Positions 10,713 through 19,684 of a stretch of 64,000 nt of DNA are shown here, piece after piece. Both the position numbers and the translations under genes were made by a program. The stretch's first letter is position 1. The number at the start of each line of letters is the position of its first letter. A model generated the notes under the pieces. It was not told where the DNA came from and searched no databases. It saw only the letters and a program-made list of their open reading frames with translations. The stretch comes from Paenibacillus methanolicus (GTDB taxonomy: Bacteria; Bacillota; Bacilli; Paenibacillales; Paenibacillaceae): the NCBI RefSeq assembly GCF_008124765.1, contig NZ_VNHS01000003.1:310001-374000 (forward strand). Direction: 5' to 3'.

Positions 10713-12287
10713 CTACTTGGTGTTCAAGTAAGCTTTGATTTGCGCTTGCGCGGTTTCCATATACTTATCGACTCCGGCTTGCTTAATCTTATCTTTGTAT
10801 TCCTGTATTCCGGTGTCCACATCGTCAATGAAGCCCATATACATCGGCGCGGCATATTGAGCGAATAAATTAGAAAGGTTGGTGGTGATATCGCTAATTT
10901 CCTTCGCGTCGATCGTAAAGTCGACCAGCGGGTTCGGCTGATACCGCTTCTTGGCATCCTCGGTAAGCGCGGCATAGTTGGGGAACGATCCGTCGAACAC
11001 TTTCGTATACGTTTCGTTCGTCCAACCCCATGTCCCGGCGGCGTTCGGCGGATATTTGCTATCGGCAGGGAAAACGATGTCGCCCTTGTCATTGAGGGTA
11101 TAGTGCGTCCCCTCTATCCCATATTGCGTCAGCATGTTGTACGCTTCGTTATACCGCAGCAGATCCAACAGCATGAGCGCTCGTTCGGGATGCTCGGATT
11201 TGGCGCCCAGCGCCATTCCGCCGGCCATATAGGAATAACGATCGATCGACCCTTGCGTAAAGGCGGGATATATCCGCACGTCCCATTCCGGATGCGACTT
11301 GCTCACTTCGTTGTAGACGTTATTCGCGCCGGGAATACTGGCGAGCACCGCTGCATTCTTGCCGTTCTTGAACGAATCGTTAAGCCCGACGGTATTGGAT
11401 AATGCATTCTTCGACCAGTAGCCGTTATCTTTCCATTGCTTCATTTTCTTCAGGAACTGCTCGGTCTCCGGGAAGTCGAACGTATATTGAAGCTTTAACG
11501 CCGGGTCATCCTTCTGGATCGCGATGGGACTTGTGCAGTTCGGCAGGCCGGGCGCCATCAGGTTGTAATTCCCGAAATAGAGCGAGCACAGCATCCAGGC
11601 GTCGTTCTTGCCGATATTAAAGGGGATCATGTTCTTCTCGTTCTTGGCGACGGCATCCAGATAGACGCCGAAATCATCGATCGACTTGATGTCGGGCACG
11701 TTATATTTCTTCATCAGATCGCCGCGAACGACATACGTGCTGTAGTTAAAGCTGGCCGACAAGGTTGGCAGCGCATACATTTTGCCGTTCACGTAACCGC
11801 CTGCTAGCTTATCCTTCGATTCCTTCGCCGAAAGCGGAGCGTAGGTGTTCAACAGTTCCGGCGTGATTTCCTTGAAAGCGCCTCTTCTGGCATTATCCGC
11901 GTAATTCATGTAGTTGGCCGCAAAAATCAGATCGAACTTCTCGCCGGAGGACAGCATCAAATTATAGGCATCGTTCGATAAGAAGGTGATGTTAACCGTT
12001 GCGTTGATGTCCTTTAACGTCAGTTTGTTCAGCTCTTCATGAATCCGCTTAGCGTCAGGCGCTCCGTCCGACGGCAAATACATGCTTAGCTCCACCCGCT
12101 TGGAGATATCGATTCCATCGGTGGAAGTCGTCGGCGAAGGACTCGCCGTTTGCTCGCCTTCAGAGGATGTATTCGGTGAAGAATTCGCCTCCCCGCCTGA
12201 ATTGTTCGCGCATCCGCCGGCCAGCACTGCACACGCTAGACAAGCGATAAATAGGACGACTATTCTTGACCGTATTCTTCTTTGCAA
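10713..12287 (-). CDS. ABC transporter sugar-binding lipoprotein (LplA-like)
   Basis: This 524-residue extracellular solute-binding protein starts with TTG behind a GGGGGA ribosome site. It has a lipoprotein signal peptide ending VLAGGC (Cys26 as lipid anchor) and a Ser/Thr/Gly-rich linker to about residue 58. The SBP fold follows, with a C-terminal region (about 390-520, DFTIDAKEISDITTNLSNLF...) typical of LplA-like or DUF3502 proteins. It captures an oligosaccharide and passes it to the two permeases encoded just upstream. No ATPase is encoded nearby; in this family a shared MsmX-type ATPase elsewhere usually serves. Confidence 0.9.
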   Translation of the reverse strand: MQRRIRSRIVVLFIACLACAVLAGGCANNSGGEANSSPNTSSEGEQTASPSPTTSTDGIDISKRVELSMYLPSDGAPDAKRIHEELNKLTLKDINATVNITFLSNDAYNLMLSSGEKFDLIFAANYMNYADNARRGAFKEITPELLNTYAPLSAKESKDKLAGGYVNGKMYALPTLSASFNYSTYVVRGDLMKKYNVPDIKSIDDFGVYLDAVAKNEKNMIPFNIGKNDAWMLCSLYFGNYNLMAPGLPNCTSPIAIQKDDPALKLQYTFDFPETEQFLKKMKQWKDNGYWSKNALSNTVGLNDSFKNGKNAAVLASIPGANNVYNEVSKSHPEWDVRIYPAFTQGSIDRYSYMAGGMALGAKSEHPERALMLLDLLRYNEAYNMLTQYGIEGTHYTLNDKGDIVFPADSKYPPNAAGTWGWTNETYTKVFDGSFPNYAALTEDAKKRYQPNPLVDFTIDAKEISDITTNLSNLFAQYAAPMYMGFIDDVDTGIQEYKDKIKQAGVDKYMETAQAQIKAYLNTK

Positions 12288-12338
12288 CTTCAGTTCCCCC
12301 TCATCCTTCTATTGATAACCGGCAGGAATCGCCCAGGG

Positions 12339-13229
12339 TTATCCTTTCACTGCGCCAACCGTCATGCCCTTCACGAAATATTTCTGGATGAACGGATAGA
12401 CCAAAATGACCGGGCCCGTAACGATAACCGTCATCGCCATTTTGAATGTCTCCGCAGGCATCTGCGCGACCGGAATGCCGGTCTTCTGCGCGACGATCTG
12501 CGCGGCTTGCATCGAGTTGAACACTTTGTAGAGATGATATTGCAGCGGCATCATATCCGGGTTCGTGATGAACAGCATCGCGGGATACCAATCGTTCCAA
12601 TAGGTAAGCGCAATAAACAAGCCGATCGTCGATAAGGCGGGAATGGACATCGGAAGGTACAGCCTGGCGAAAATGGTAAAGTCCCCGGCTCCGTCAAGCT
12701 TGGCGGACTCTCCGATGCTTTCGGGAATCGACGTAAAAAACGTGCGCATGATGATGATGTGAAAGACGCTGAACAGATGAGGCAGCAGCAAGGCGAGATA
12801 GTTGTTTTTCATCCCCAGGCCGATCATGACCAGATACCACGGCACCAAGCCTCCGCTGAACAGGGTCGTGAAGAAGAAGAAGAAAGAGAATTTGTTCCTG
12901 TACTTAAAGTCCTTGCGATGAAGCACGTACGAGGTCATCGAGATGAAGAACAGCCCGAGTAAGGTACCGGTAAAGACGAGTACGATGGTGACCCCGTAGG
13001 CTTTTGCGATGACTTCCGGCGCTTGAAAGATGAGCTTGTAGGCTTCCAATGAAAATTCTTGGGGAATAAGTCTGTATCCATATTCGAAGAGAGAGGAATC
13101 GTCCGTGAACGAACCCGATACCGTCAACAGGAATGGAATCAGACACAGGATGGAAATACAGCCAAGCACGATATAGCCGATGATCGTAAATATGAGCATA
13201 TCGATTCGACGAATCTTGTTCTTCGCCAC
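12339..13229 (-). CDS. ABC sugar permease, LplC/YtcP type
   Basis: This integral membrane component has six predicted helices and the EAA loop (ESAKLDGAGDFTIFARLYLPMS). It ends with FIQKYFVKGMTVGAVKG, the usual C-terminus of this permease class. I place the start at the GTG at 13229 (VAKNKIRRIDML). Its AGGAG site overlaps the TAG stop of the upstream permease gene, and the longer frame would overlap that gene by about 55 bp. Cotranscribed between the first permease and the binding protein. Confidence 0.9.
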   Translation of the reverse strand: MAKNKIRRIDMLIFTIIGYIVLGCISILCLIPFLLTVSGSFTDDSSLFEYGYRLIPQEFSLEAYKLIFQAPEVIAKAYGVTIVLVFTGTLLGLFFISMTSYVLHRKDFKYRNKFSFFFFFTTLFSGGLVPWYLVMIGLGMKNNYLALLLPHLFSVFHIIIMRTFFTSIPESIGESAKLDGAGDFTIFARLYLPMSIPALSTIGLFIALTYWNDWYPAMLFITNPDMMPLQYHLYKVFNSMQAAQIVAQKTGIPVAQMPAETFKMAMTVIVTGPVILVYPFIQKYFVKGMTVGAVKG

Positions 13230-13239
13230 GGAACCACTC

Positions 13240-14166
13240 CTAAAATAACGCATAATCCGGGTTGATCTTCTTAATGAGGGCATTGAGCGAAACAATGATG
13301 ATGAAGCCTACCGCCGATTGGTACAGACCGACCGCGGCCGGCATCCCGAGATCGAGTCCCTGCTGGTTCAGCGCTCGGAATACGAACGTATCGATCACAT
13401 CCGTTTGATTAAAGAGCAGGCTGTTATTTCCGACGAGCTGATAGAACATGTCGAAATTCCCTCTTAAGATTCCGCCGACCTGCAACAAGATCATAATGAT
13501 GATCGTGGTCTTCAAGAGCGGCAGCGTGATATGACGGATTTTCTGAAAGATGTTGGCACCGTCCAAATCCGCCGATTCGTACAGCTCCGGGTTAATGCCC
13601 ATGATGGCCGCCAAATAGACGATGCTCCCATAGCCAACCAGCTTCCATAGATAAAATCCGACAATGATGAAGAACCAGATCGAAGGATTGCCGTAGACAT
13701 CGACCGGACTCATCCCCCATCCTTTCAGAAGCGTATTCAGACTCCCGAACTCGTAGTTGAAGATGCCGAATACAAAGGAACCGACCACAACCCAGGAGAT
13801 AAAATACGGCAGCAGCAGCGAGGATTGCATCATTTTTTTGATGTGCCTTCCCTTCAATTCGGAGAACAGGATGGCCACCCCTACTTGAACGGCCATACCG
13901 GCCGCAATGAAGGCTAGATTGTACAGGATCGTGTTCTTGGTAAGCAGCCACGCTTGCCCGGACTGAAAGAAAAAGGCGAAATTTTTGAATCCGACCCATG
14001 GACTGCCGAAGATGCCTTTGTCGAACTCGAAATATTTGAAAGCCACGATAATCCCGCCCATCGGAAGATAACTGAAAATGATGAAATACAGGACGGCCGG
14101 GATCAGCATCAGAAACAGCATTTTATTTTTCTTGAGCTCCGTTAACAGGCTATTCGTTCTATGCAT
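13240..14166 (-). CDS. ABC sugar permease, LplB type
   Basis: This is the first gene of the transporter operon. Hydrophobic segments begin with LFLMLIPAVLYFIIFSYLPM, and the EAA loop reads ELYESADLDGANIFQKIRHITLP. The C-terminus INPDYALF is typical of LplB-like permeases. I chose the ATG at 14166 (MHRTN) because GGGAGAG lies 4-10 nt before it; an upstream ATG at 14202 has no such site. Confidence 0.9.
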   Translation of the reverse strand: MHRTNSLLTELKKNKMLFLMLIPAVLYFIIFSYLPMGGIIVAFKYFEFDKGIFGSPWVGFKNFAFFFQSGQAWLLTKNTILYNLAFIAAGMAVQVGVAILFSELKGRHIKKMMQSSLLLPYFISWVVVGSFVFGIFNYEFGSLNTLLKGWGMSPVDVYGNPSIWFFIIVGFYLWKLVGYGSIVYLAAIMGINPELYESADLDGANIFQKIRHITLPLLKTTIIIMILLQVGGILRGNFDMFYQLVGNNSLLFNQTDVIDTFVFRALNQQGLDLGMPAAVGLYQSAVGFIIIVSLNALIKKINPDYALF

Positions 14167-14213
14167 GTCACTCTCCCATTGGTTAGTAGATTGGAATTCC
14201 ATTTCTTGTCTTT

Positions 14214-14283
14214 ACTATAACAAGACCCTTTTCTCGTTGATAGCATGCAAACCTATCCTGTTGGGCGATATCTTATCCTGTTG
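14214..14283 (-). promoter_or_regulatory. Activator-type promoter with two direct repeats, probable YesN site
   Basis: On the minus strand a -10 element TATAGT lies at 14219-14214 without a good -35. Upstream are two exact copies of CAACAGGATA, at 14263-14254 and 14283-14274, exactly 20 bp (two helical turns) apart. The proximal copy ends just above the expected -35 position. This is the layout of an AraC-family activator site, and the response regulator encoded in the same locus is the likely binder. Confidence 0.6.
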
Positions 14284-14311
14284 TTCATCGTCTGCCGCGA
14301 GCAGCCGCCGG

Positions 14312-15565
14312 CTATTCCAGCAAGGTTTCATACGTATGCGGACGCCGCTCCTGACGAAAGAGAACCCGCGCTTCGCCATCCGCATCCCCAACGGACAGGT
14401 AGCGCTTATAGTACGGTCGGTCAAGGTCAATTTCCGCGATCGCAACGCCATGCGCCTGCTCGGAGATCTCCGCGAGGATATTCCCTTCGGGATCGATGAT
14501 CCGGCTCGGGTTCTCGCCCCACATCCCCGCGACGACGACGTGAATTCCGTTGTCCACCGCCCGGGCTAAGGACTGAATCAAGGTATTCCCCTGTGTCGGC
14601 ACAACTAGCAGCTCCGCGCCTTTCAGCGTTAACAGCCTCGCGACTTCAGGAAAGTAGCAATCCCAGCAAATCAGGATGCCGATCCTGCCGAGATCGGTGT
14701 CGAAGACCGGATAGTCATCCCCAGGCGTCACGCCCAGCTCGGCTTCGTCAAGGGGGATATGCGTTTTGCGGTATTTCCCCGCAATCCGACCTGCACGATC
14801 GATCAGAACCGCCGTGTTGTACAGCACGTCTTCTTCCGTTTCGAAGAGGCTGGCGATGATGTAATAGCCATATTGCCTGGCATAGCTGGACAGAAAGTTA
14901 GTATAACCACCGGGAATCTGCTCGCCGGACAGACCATAGCCTCTCCTGCCGCAGCCTTGTTCATTAACGCATTCGCTCAGACATACCAGGTCGGCCCGCT
15001 CCGCCCCCGCTTGCTCCAGCACGGTACCGATGTCTGCCAGATTATCCGCTTGCTTGCCCGAGTACGTGTTAATTAACGTGGTAGCGGCCCGTATTGTTCT
15101 TGGGCCAAGCGGTTGCTTGCCGGTAAGAGACGGCCTTCTCCAGACGATCGTTCCGCCCGCCGACCATCGGAAGGCCAGCTCCACCAGGACGCTTGCCGCT
15201 CCTTCGGGCGCCGTCATCGTTCGATGCAAGCCTATCCAGCGCTCATCAAGCACCCGTGTTCGATCGACGTAGTCCCTGCTCAACAAGGAACCCGCTGCAT
15301 CGGACCAGGTAAGCATCGCATAACCGTTGAATCGATTCGTCATCCTGTCCGTCACCAAATATTGAACGTCGAGCGCGTAGTTCTGGCCGCCGTTCACCCC
15401 GTCCACGGCGCAGAGCCATTTTCCGAATTGGTTCCTCGCGCATGCCTGGATGATCGCAACCGGCTCTCCCTCCCAAACTTCCTTGCGGAATTCCGGAGCA
15501 AGCGCTTCGTGAGGCGTCCAACTGCGCCAAGCTTCGGCGTCGAACGCCGGTACCAGATTAATCAT
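14312..15565 (-). CDS. Carbon-nitrogen hydrolase with N-terminal beta-sandwich
   Basis: This 417-residue protein carries a nitrilase-superfamily domain (about 155-410) with the Glu-Lys-Cys catalytic residues. Glu is in LVCLSECVNEQG, Lys in GKYRKTHIP and Cys in ILICWDCYFPE. The first 150 residues form a beta-rich, carbohydrate-binding-like domain. There is no signal peptide, so it acts in the cytoplasm, presumably hydrolysing an amide; the substrate is unknown. The GGGGAG ribosome site supports the ATG at 15565. The position directly before the transporter operon suggests it processes an imported amide-bearing (for example N-acetylated) sugar, but that is inference. Confidence 0.83.
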   Translation of the reverse strand: MINLVPAFDAEAWRSWTPHEALAPEFRKEVWEGEPVAIIQACARNQFGKWLCAVDGVNGGQNYALDVQYLVTDRMTNRFNGYAMLTWSDAAGSLLSRDYVDRTRVLDERWIGLHRTMTAPEGAASVLVELAFRWSAGGTIVWRRPSLTGKQPLGPRTIRAATTLINTYSGKQADNLADIGTVLEQAGAERADLVCLSECVNEQGCGRRGYGLSGEQIPGGYTNFLSSYARQYGYYIIASLFETEEDVLYNTAVLIDRAGRIAGKYRKTHIPLDEAELGVTPGDDYPVFDTDLGRIGILICWDCYFPEVARLLTLKGAELLVVPTQGNTLIQSLARAVDNGIHVVVAGMWGENPSRIIDPEGNILAEISEQAHGVAIAEIDLDRPYYKRYLSVGDADGEARVLFRQERRPHTYETLLE

Positions 15566-15710
15566 ATCGCTCTCCCCTCGGCTTGTTCTGCTTTGTCTCT
15601 ACATTCGTCATTGTAGCATCGGCGAACCGCGACGAACGACAACGATAAACTATCGTTTTGAGCGGAATCTTGCACTTTTGACCATTCCGTTCGTCGCCCG
15701 CCAATCGCAC

Positions 15711-15750
15711 AAGAAGAGGCCTATGCAGCGATGCGCACAGACCTCTTCTT
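15711..15750. terminator. Possible terminator hairpin after the esterase gene
   Basis: AAGAAGAGG pairs with CCTCTTCTT around a 22-nt internal region that can pair partly. The T-tract is poor on both strands, so termination strength is uncertain. Confidence 0.35.
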
Positions 15751-15788
15751 ATGCTACTCCTTCCGTTTTGTCCAAACGCATCCATCTC

Positions 15789-16748
15789 TTACATCCATCG
15801 CGAGAAAAAGGCATGACCCGCGGCGTGGAATCCCGGAGGCATCGCGTGTCCCATGAACGGATGCGCTTCTATGGATTTGTTCGTAGAGGCAATCCGGTTA
15901 AAGGCGGCAAATACCGTCTCGGGCAGGCAAGTGGTGTCCTTCAGCCCGACGGATACATGCACGGGAAGCGAAATCCAATGCGCCACGTTCATAATATCGA
16001 AATAGCTAAGCGTGGTCAGCACCTGGCCAAGCCGGTCCGGGAAGCGCGCCGCGAACTCCGAGGCCTCCGAGATCGAACCGACCGAATGAAGCATGCCAAA
16101 ATCCATGTGGCACATATTCGGCACATGCGCGATCGCCGCGCGAAGGTTAGGCTCCAGGGCCGATGCAAGAAGGGCCAGACCGCCTCCCTGACTGCCGCCG
16201 AACGCAACCACCCGGTCGGCGTCGATCTCCGGCAATGCCATGGCGCACCGTACGGCTCGCATGGCGTCGATTGCGGCAGCCCGAAAATAGGAATGCTCCG
16301 GATCGAGAATCCCTTGGGTGATCCACCCTTTGGTCATCCCGAATTGCTGCGGAAGTCCGTTGCCGGTCTCTCCGCCTTGCCCCCGGACGTCGATGGCAAA
16401 CACGGCATATCCCATCAGGAGCCATGCCGCATAGTCCTCCGGCCGTCCCTTGGAAGCGGAGTAGCCGTGAAAGATGACGATGCAGGGGATCGGGTTGCGC
16501 AAAGGCTTGGGGGGCAGCAGATACCAAGCGTGAAGCGGCGTGTTCGCCGCGCCTTCCAACACGACTTTGTAAACCTCCGCATGCTGGAACGGAGACTGGA
16601 TGGGCTCTTGGGTATAACGTATAGGTTCTGCCGCTTCCCGCCGCGCTCGCTCCCAGAATACATCAAGATCGCCAGGTGCCGTCAGCGGTGGCTGATAATG
16701 CTCCAAACTTCGGATTCGTGATTCGATTGCGTTCATCGCGTCGATCAT
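15789..16748 (-). CDS. Acetyl xylan esterase / cephalosporin-C deacetylase family hydrolase
   Basis: This 319-residue AXE1-type alpha/beta hydrolase shows the oxyanion region FHGYSASKGRPEDY, DVRGQGG, the nucleophile motif GGSQGGG (near residue 190), the acid in GLKDTTCLPET and the His in GHAMPPG. These enzymes remove acetyl groups from sugars and act in the cytoplasm when, as here, no signal peptide is present. GGGGAG touches the ATG at 16748; a second ATG at 16736 has better spacing, so the true protein may be four residues shorter. The locus would then deacetylate imported oligosaccharides. Confidence 0.87.
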   Translation of the reverse strand: MIDAMNAIESRIRSLEHYQPPLTAPGDLDVFWERARREAAEPIRYTQEPIQSPFQHAEVYKVVLEGAANTPLHAWYLLPPKPLRNPIPCIVIFHGYSASKGRPEDYAAWLLMGYAVFAIDVRGQGGETGNGLPQQFGMTKGWITQGILDPEHSYFRAAAIDAMRAVRCAMALPEIDADRVVAFGGSQGGGLALLASALEPNLRAAIAHVPNMCHMDFGMLHSVGSISEASEFAARFPDRLGQVLTTLSYFDIMNVAHWISLPVHVSVGLKDTTCLPETVFAAFNRIASTNKSIEAHPFMGHAMPPGFHAAGHAFFSRWM

Positions 16749-16813
16749 CTCCCCGTTTTTTATCCCCTACCTTATCATGTCTTGCTTTAGACCACGATGG
16801 GCAGTTTATCCTA

Positions 16814-17614
16814 TTACTCCGTGCCCTCATTACGCTCCCGGTACTGCCTCGGAGAAATGCCGAATTTCTTCATGAAGCAGCGATAGAAGTACGGATAGCT
16901 GCCAAAGCCGCAGCTCGCGGCAACTTGCTCCAACGTCAGCCCGCTGTACGCCATGCGCTCGAGCGCGATGGATAGACGAACATTCAGCGCATAGCGGACC
17001 GGCGTTTCGCCGAAAGCGGCCTTGAACAGACGCGTCGCCTGGGAGATGCTAAGCTGGGCATGGTCCGCCACCTCTTCGATGGACAGCATGCCGGTCGCAT
17101 GGCGCTCAATGTAGCGCTTCATCTGGTAAGCGGCGACTTGTTTCCCTATGCCGTTGCCCTCGGCGGCATTGCGTATCGCAAGCGCTAGGGCTAGACACAG
17201 CGAACGAAGCAGATAATCGACCAGCTCCCCGTTCTCCTCGCCAATCCGCCGACGCTGCAGAATGATCAGCCTCCATATCGCGAGCAGATCTTCATCGACA
17301 TAGATCCGGTACCGCCGCTGCCTTGGACCTTCTGCCCACCAACGGTCCAACCATTCGCCGCGGCAGATGACATAATAGTCGCCGCTGCCCGCCTTGCCCG
17401 ATTCACCCTCCTCCACAATCAAGCGGTACGACTCGCCCGGACGAAGAATAAGCAGGTCACCCGGGACGAGACGCTCCTCGCGGCCTTGATGCCGGATCCG
17501 GCACTCGCCCTCTGTTTGCAGACGGATCAGGTAATGTTCCTTGCTGATCCAATCTTCTGCAAGCAGCGGCTTGTCATGGTAGGCGTAGCCGCAGTATAAA
17601 ACTTCCGTTCTCAC
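16814..17614 (-). CDS. AraC family regulator with cupin sensor domain
   Basis: An N-terminal cupin (LVPGDLLILRPGESYRL) is followed by a C-terminal AraC double helix-turn-helix (VAASCGFGSYPYFYRCFMKKFGISPRQYRER). The long frame starts at the ATG at 17683 without a ribosome site. I prefer the GTG at 17614, preceded by AGGGGAG at the right distance; this leaves a 115-bp divergent promoter region to the isomerase gene. It probably controls the divergent isomerase/oxidoreductase pair. Confidence 0.85.
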   Translation of the reverse strand: MRTEVLYCGYAYHDKPLLAEDWISKEHYLIRLQTEGECRIRHQGREERLVPGDLLILRPGESYRLIVEEGESGKAGSGDYYVICRGEWLDRWWAEGPRQRRYRIYVDEDLLAIWRLIILQRRRIGEENGELVDYLLRSLCLALALAIRNAAEGNGIGKQVAAYQMKRYIERHATGMLSIEEVADHAQLSISQATRLFKAAFGETPVRYALNVRLSIALERMAYSGLTLEQVAASCGFGSYPYFYRCFMKKFGISPRQYRERNEGTE

Positions 17615-17729
17615 GTTCGCTCCCCTACTTTCCGCCGAAAAAAGATATGTTTCATCGGTATGGACAATGTGAAAATCCGGCATCGATCGTTACAATAGGC
17701 TCATCACGATGTCAAAAGGGGGTTTCACC

Positions 17730-18503
17730 TTGCCTGCACCTCGAATCGGTCTTCAGCTCTACACCCTGCGCGACGAATGCGCCGCAGATCTGTTGGGTAC
17801 GCTGCGCCGGGTAGCCGAGCTCGGCTACGAAGGCGTGGAGTTTGCCGGCTATTTCGGCGTTCCCGCAGACGAGCTTCACGGGGTCATGGAAGAGCTCGGT
17901 CTAACGGCAATCGCAAGCCATATTGGGCTTCCCGCCCTTCGGGAGCGACTATCACAGGAAATTCGCTACCTGTTGGATATCTCCTGCTCCTACTTGGTCT
18001 GCCCTGGCGTTCCGGGGGATGAACATGATGCCGAGAGCTGGCGGCGTAATATCCCGTTGCTGCGGCAAGCCGCAGATCAGGCCGCGCAAGCCGGCTTGCA
18101 ATTCGCCTATCACAACCATGCCTATGAGTTCCAACTCGAATTGGACGGAATGCCTGTCTTCGATCGGTTGTTCCCTTATGATGCCGTTGACCCCGCGTTC
18201 CGGTCCGAACTCGATACGTGCTGGGCTGCGCATGCCGGACGCGACCCGTTAGCCATGATTCGACGTCTCTCCGGGCACGTCCCGCTCCTGCATCTGAAGG
18301 ATTATCGCATCACGGAAGGGAATGAACTCGACACCCTGCCCCTAGGGGAAGGCGAAGCCCCGCTTGATGCGATCATCGAGACGGCGAGCGATGCAGGCGT
18401 ACGTTGGCTGATCGTCGAACAGGACGACGCGGGCTCTGACACTCCGTTGGCATGCGTGGAACGCAGCATGCAATGGCTGATCGCCAATCGGCACCGAACC
18501 TAA
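17730..18503 (+). CDS. Sugar phosphate isomerase/epimerase family protein
   Basis: An AP-endonuclease-2-like TIM barrel (IGLQLYTLRDEC, GYEGVEFAGYFG, FAYHNHAYEF, LHLKDYR) with metal-binding His, Asp and Glu positions. Such proteins isomerise or epimerise keto-sugars or inositol derivatives. I take the TTG at 17730 as start, behind AAAAGGGGG with a 7-nt spacer; the ATG at 17709 would include that ribosome site in the coding part. A TACAAT element lies at 17691-17696. It is followed at 22 bp by a Gfo/Idh/MocA gene and is divergent from its AraC regulator. Confidence 0.88.
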   Translation: MPAPRIGLQLYTLRDECAADLLGTLRRVAELGYEGVEFAGYFGVPADELHGVMEELGLTAIASHIGLPALRERLSQEIRYLLDISCSYLVCPGVPGDEHDAESWRRNIPLLRQAADQAAQAGLQFAYHNHAYEFQLELDGMPVFDRLFPYDAVDPAFRSELDTCWAAHAGRDPLAMIRRLSGHVPLLHLKDYRITEGNELDTLPLGEGEAPLDAIIETASDAGVRWLIVEQDDAGSDTPLACVERSMQWLIANRHRT

Positions 18504-18525
18504 CAAGTAGAGGAGAGCATGCCCA

Positions 18526-19545
18526 ATGACCAAACTTCGAGTTGCTATTATAGGCTGTGGCGCAATTACGTATTATCGCTATGCACCCGAATATGCCTCC
18601 CATCCAGAGGTGGAGATCGCGGCGTTCTGCGACGTCATCGGCGATCGGGCTGACGGATATGTCCAGCAATACGGCGGCCGCGCCTTCACCGATTATCGGG
18701 CAATGTTGGAGGAAATCAAGCCCGATCTCGTCACCGTCTGTACGCCGAATGTCTTTCACGCCGAGATGACGATTGCGGCGGCCAATGCCGGCGCGCACGT
18801 CTTGGTCGAGAAACCGATGGCGACCAACGCCGAAGAAGCCGAAGCGATGATCGCGGCAGCGCGCCGAAACGGCGTGCAGCTGATGGTCGGGCAAAGCCAG
18901 CGGCTAATGCCCCCGCATCTGAAGGCAAAGGAGCTGCTCTCGTCCGGCCGATTGGGCAGCGTGCTCACTTTCCGCTGCTCCGCTGGCCACAAGGGTCCGG
19001 AAACGTGGAGCGTGGACGGCCGCGACAGCTGGTTCTTCCGCAAGAACGAGGCCGCGATGGGCGCAGCCGGCGATCTCGGCATTCACAAGGCGGATCTGAT
19101 TCGGTGGCTGCTAGACGATGAAGTGGCCGAGGTATCGGCCTACATCTCTAATCTGGATAAGGCTGGCTCAGACGTCGACGATAATCTGGTCGCAAGCTTG
19201 CGCATGAACAGCGGCGCCTTGGGTACGCTGGTCGCCAGCTGGACGTATTACCAAGGCGAAGACAATACCTCGATCTTCTGGTGCGAACACGGAACGCTTA
19301 AGATCGGATTCGAACCGGATTTCCCGGTTATCGTGCAGTTGAAGGACGGCACCGTAGAGAAATATGGCGTCGGGGGCATTGCGACGAACGATAATCAGCT
19401 CAGGAGCGGCGTCGTCGACTCATTCGTCGATGGAATCAGGAAGGGAAACGCTCCATTCATATCCGGAGAGGAAGGCTTGCGATCGCTGAAGGTCATTCTT
19501 GCCGCCTTCGTATCCGCCTTGACCGGCAAAGCCGTAACACCCTGA
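18526..19545 (+). CDS. Gfo/Idh/MocA family NAD(P)-dependent oxidoreductase
   Basis: This 339-residue protein has an N-terminal Rossmann fold (AIIGCGAITYYRYAPEY), the family motif VLVEKPMATN (Glu-Lys-Pro) and GDLGIHKADLIRWLL with the conserved catalytic-site His. The C-terminal alpha/beta domain binds sugar. It oxidises or reduces a sugar or inositol hydroxyl. It forms an operon with the isomerase gene 22 bp upstream; the two would act in sequence on the same sugar. Confidence 0.9.
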   Translation: MTKLRVAIIGCGAITYYRYAPEYASHPEVEIAAFCDVIGDRADGYVQQYGGRAFTDYRAMLEEIKPDLVTVCTPNVFHAEMTIAAANAGAHVLVEKPMATNAEEAEAMIAAARRNGVQLMVGQSQRLMPPHLKAKELLSSGRLGSVLTFRCSAGHKGPETWSVDGRDSWFFRKNEAAMGAAGDLGIHKADLIRWLLDDEVAEVSAYISNLDKAGSDVDDNLVASLRMNSGALGTLVASWTYYQGEDNTSIFWCEHGTLKIGFEPDFPVIVQLKDGTVEKYGVGGIATNDNQLRSGVVDSFVDGIRKGNAPFISGEEGLRSLKVILAAFVSALTGKAVTP

Positions 19546-19601
19546 TCGAGCTCGCCACTCTCCGTTATTCTTGCTGCAAATTTGACGCTCTCCCTCCAAA
19601 T

Positions 19602-19644
19602 AAGACCTCGATCCAGGTTGTGAACCAACATGGATTGAGGTCTT
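19602..19644. terminator. Bidirectional hairpin between convergent genes
   Basis: AAGACCTCGATCCA pairs with TGGATTGAGGTCTT (one G-T wobble) around a 15-nt loop. It lies between the convergent oxidoreductase and DUF4091 genes. The T-tracts are short. Confidence 0.55.
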
Positions 19645-19684
19645 CCTATTTACCGGAACAGTGAAGGGTGTAGATTCGGCGAGT

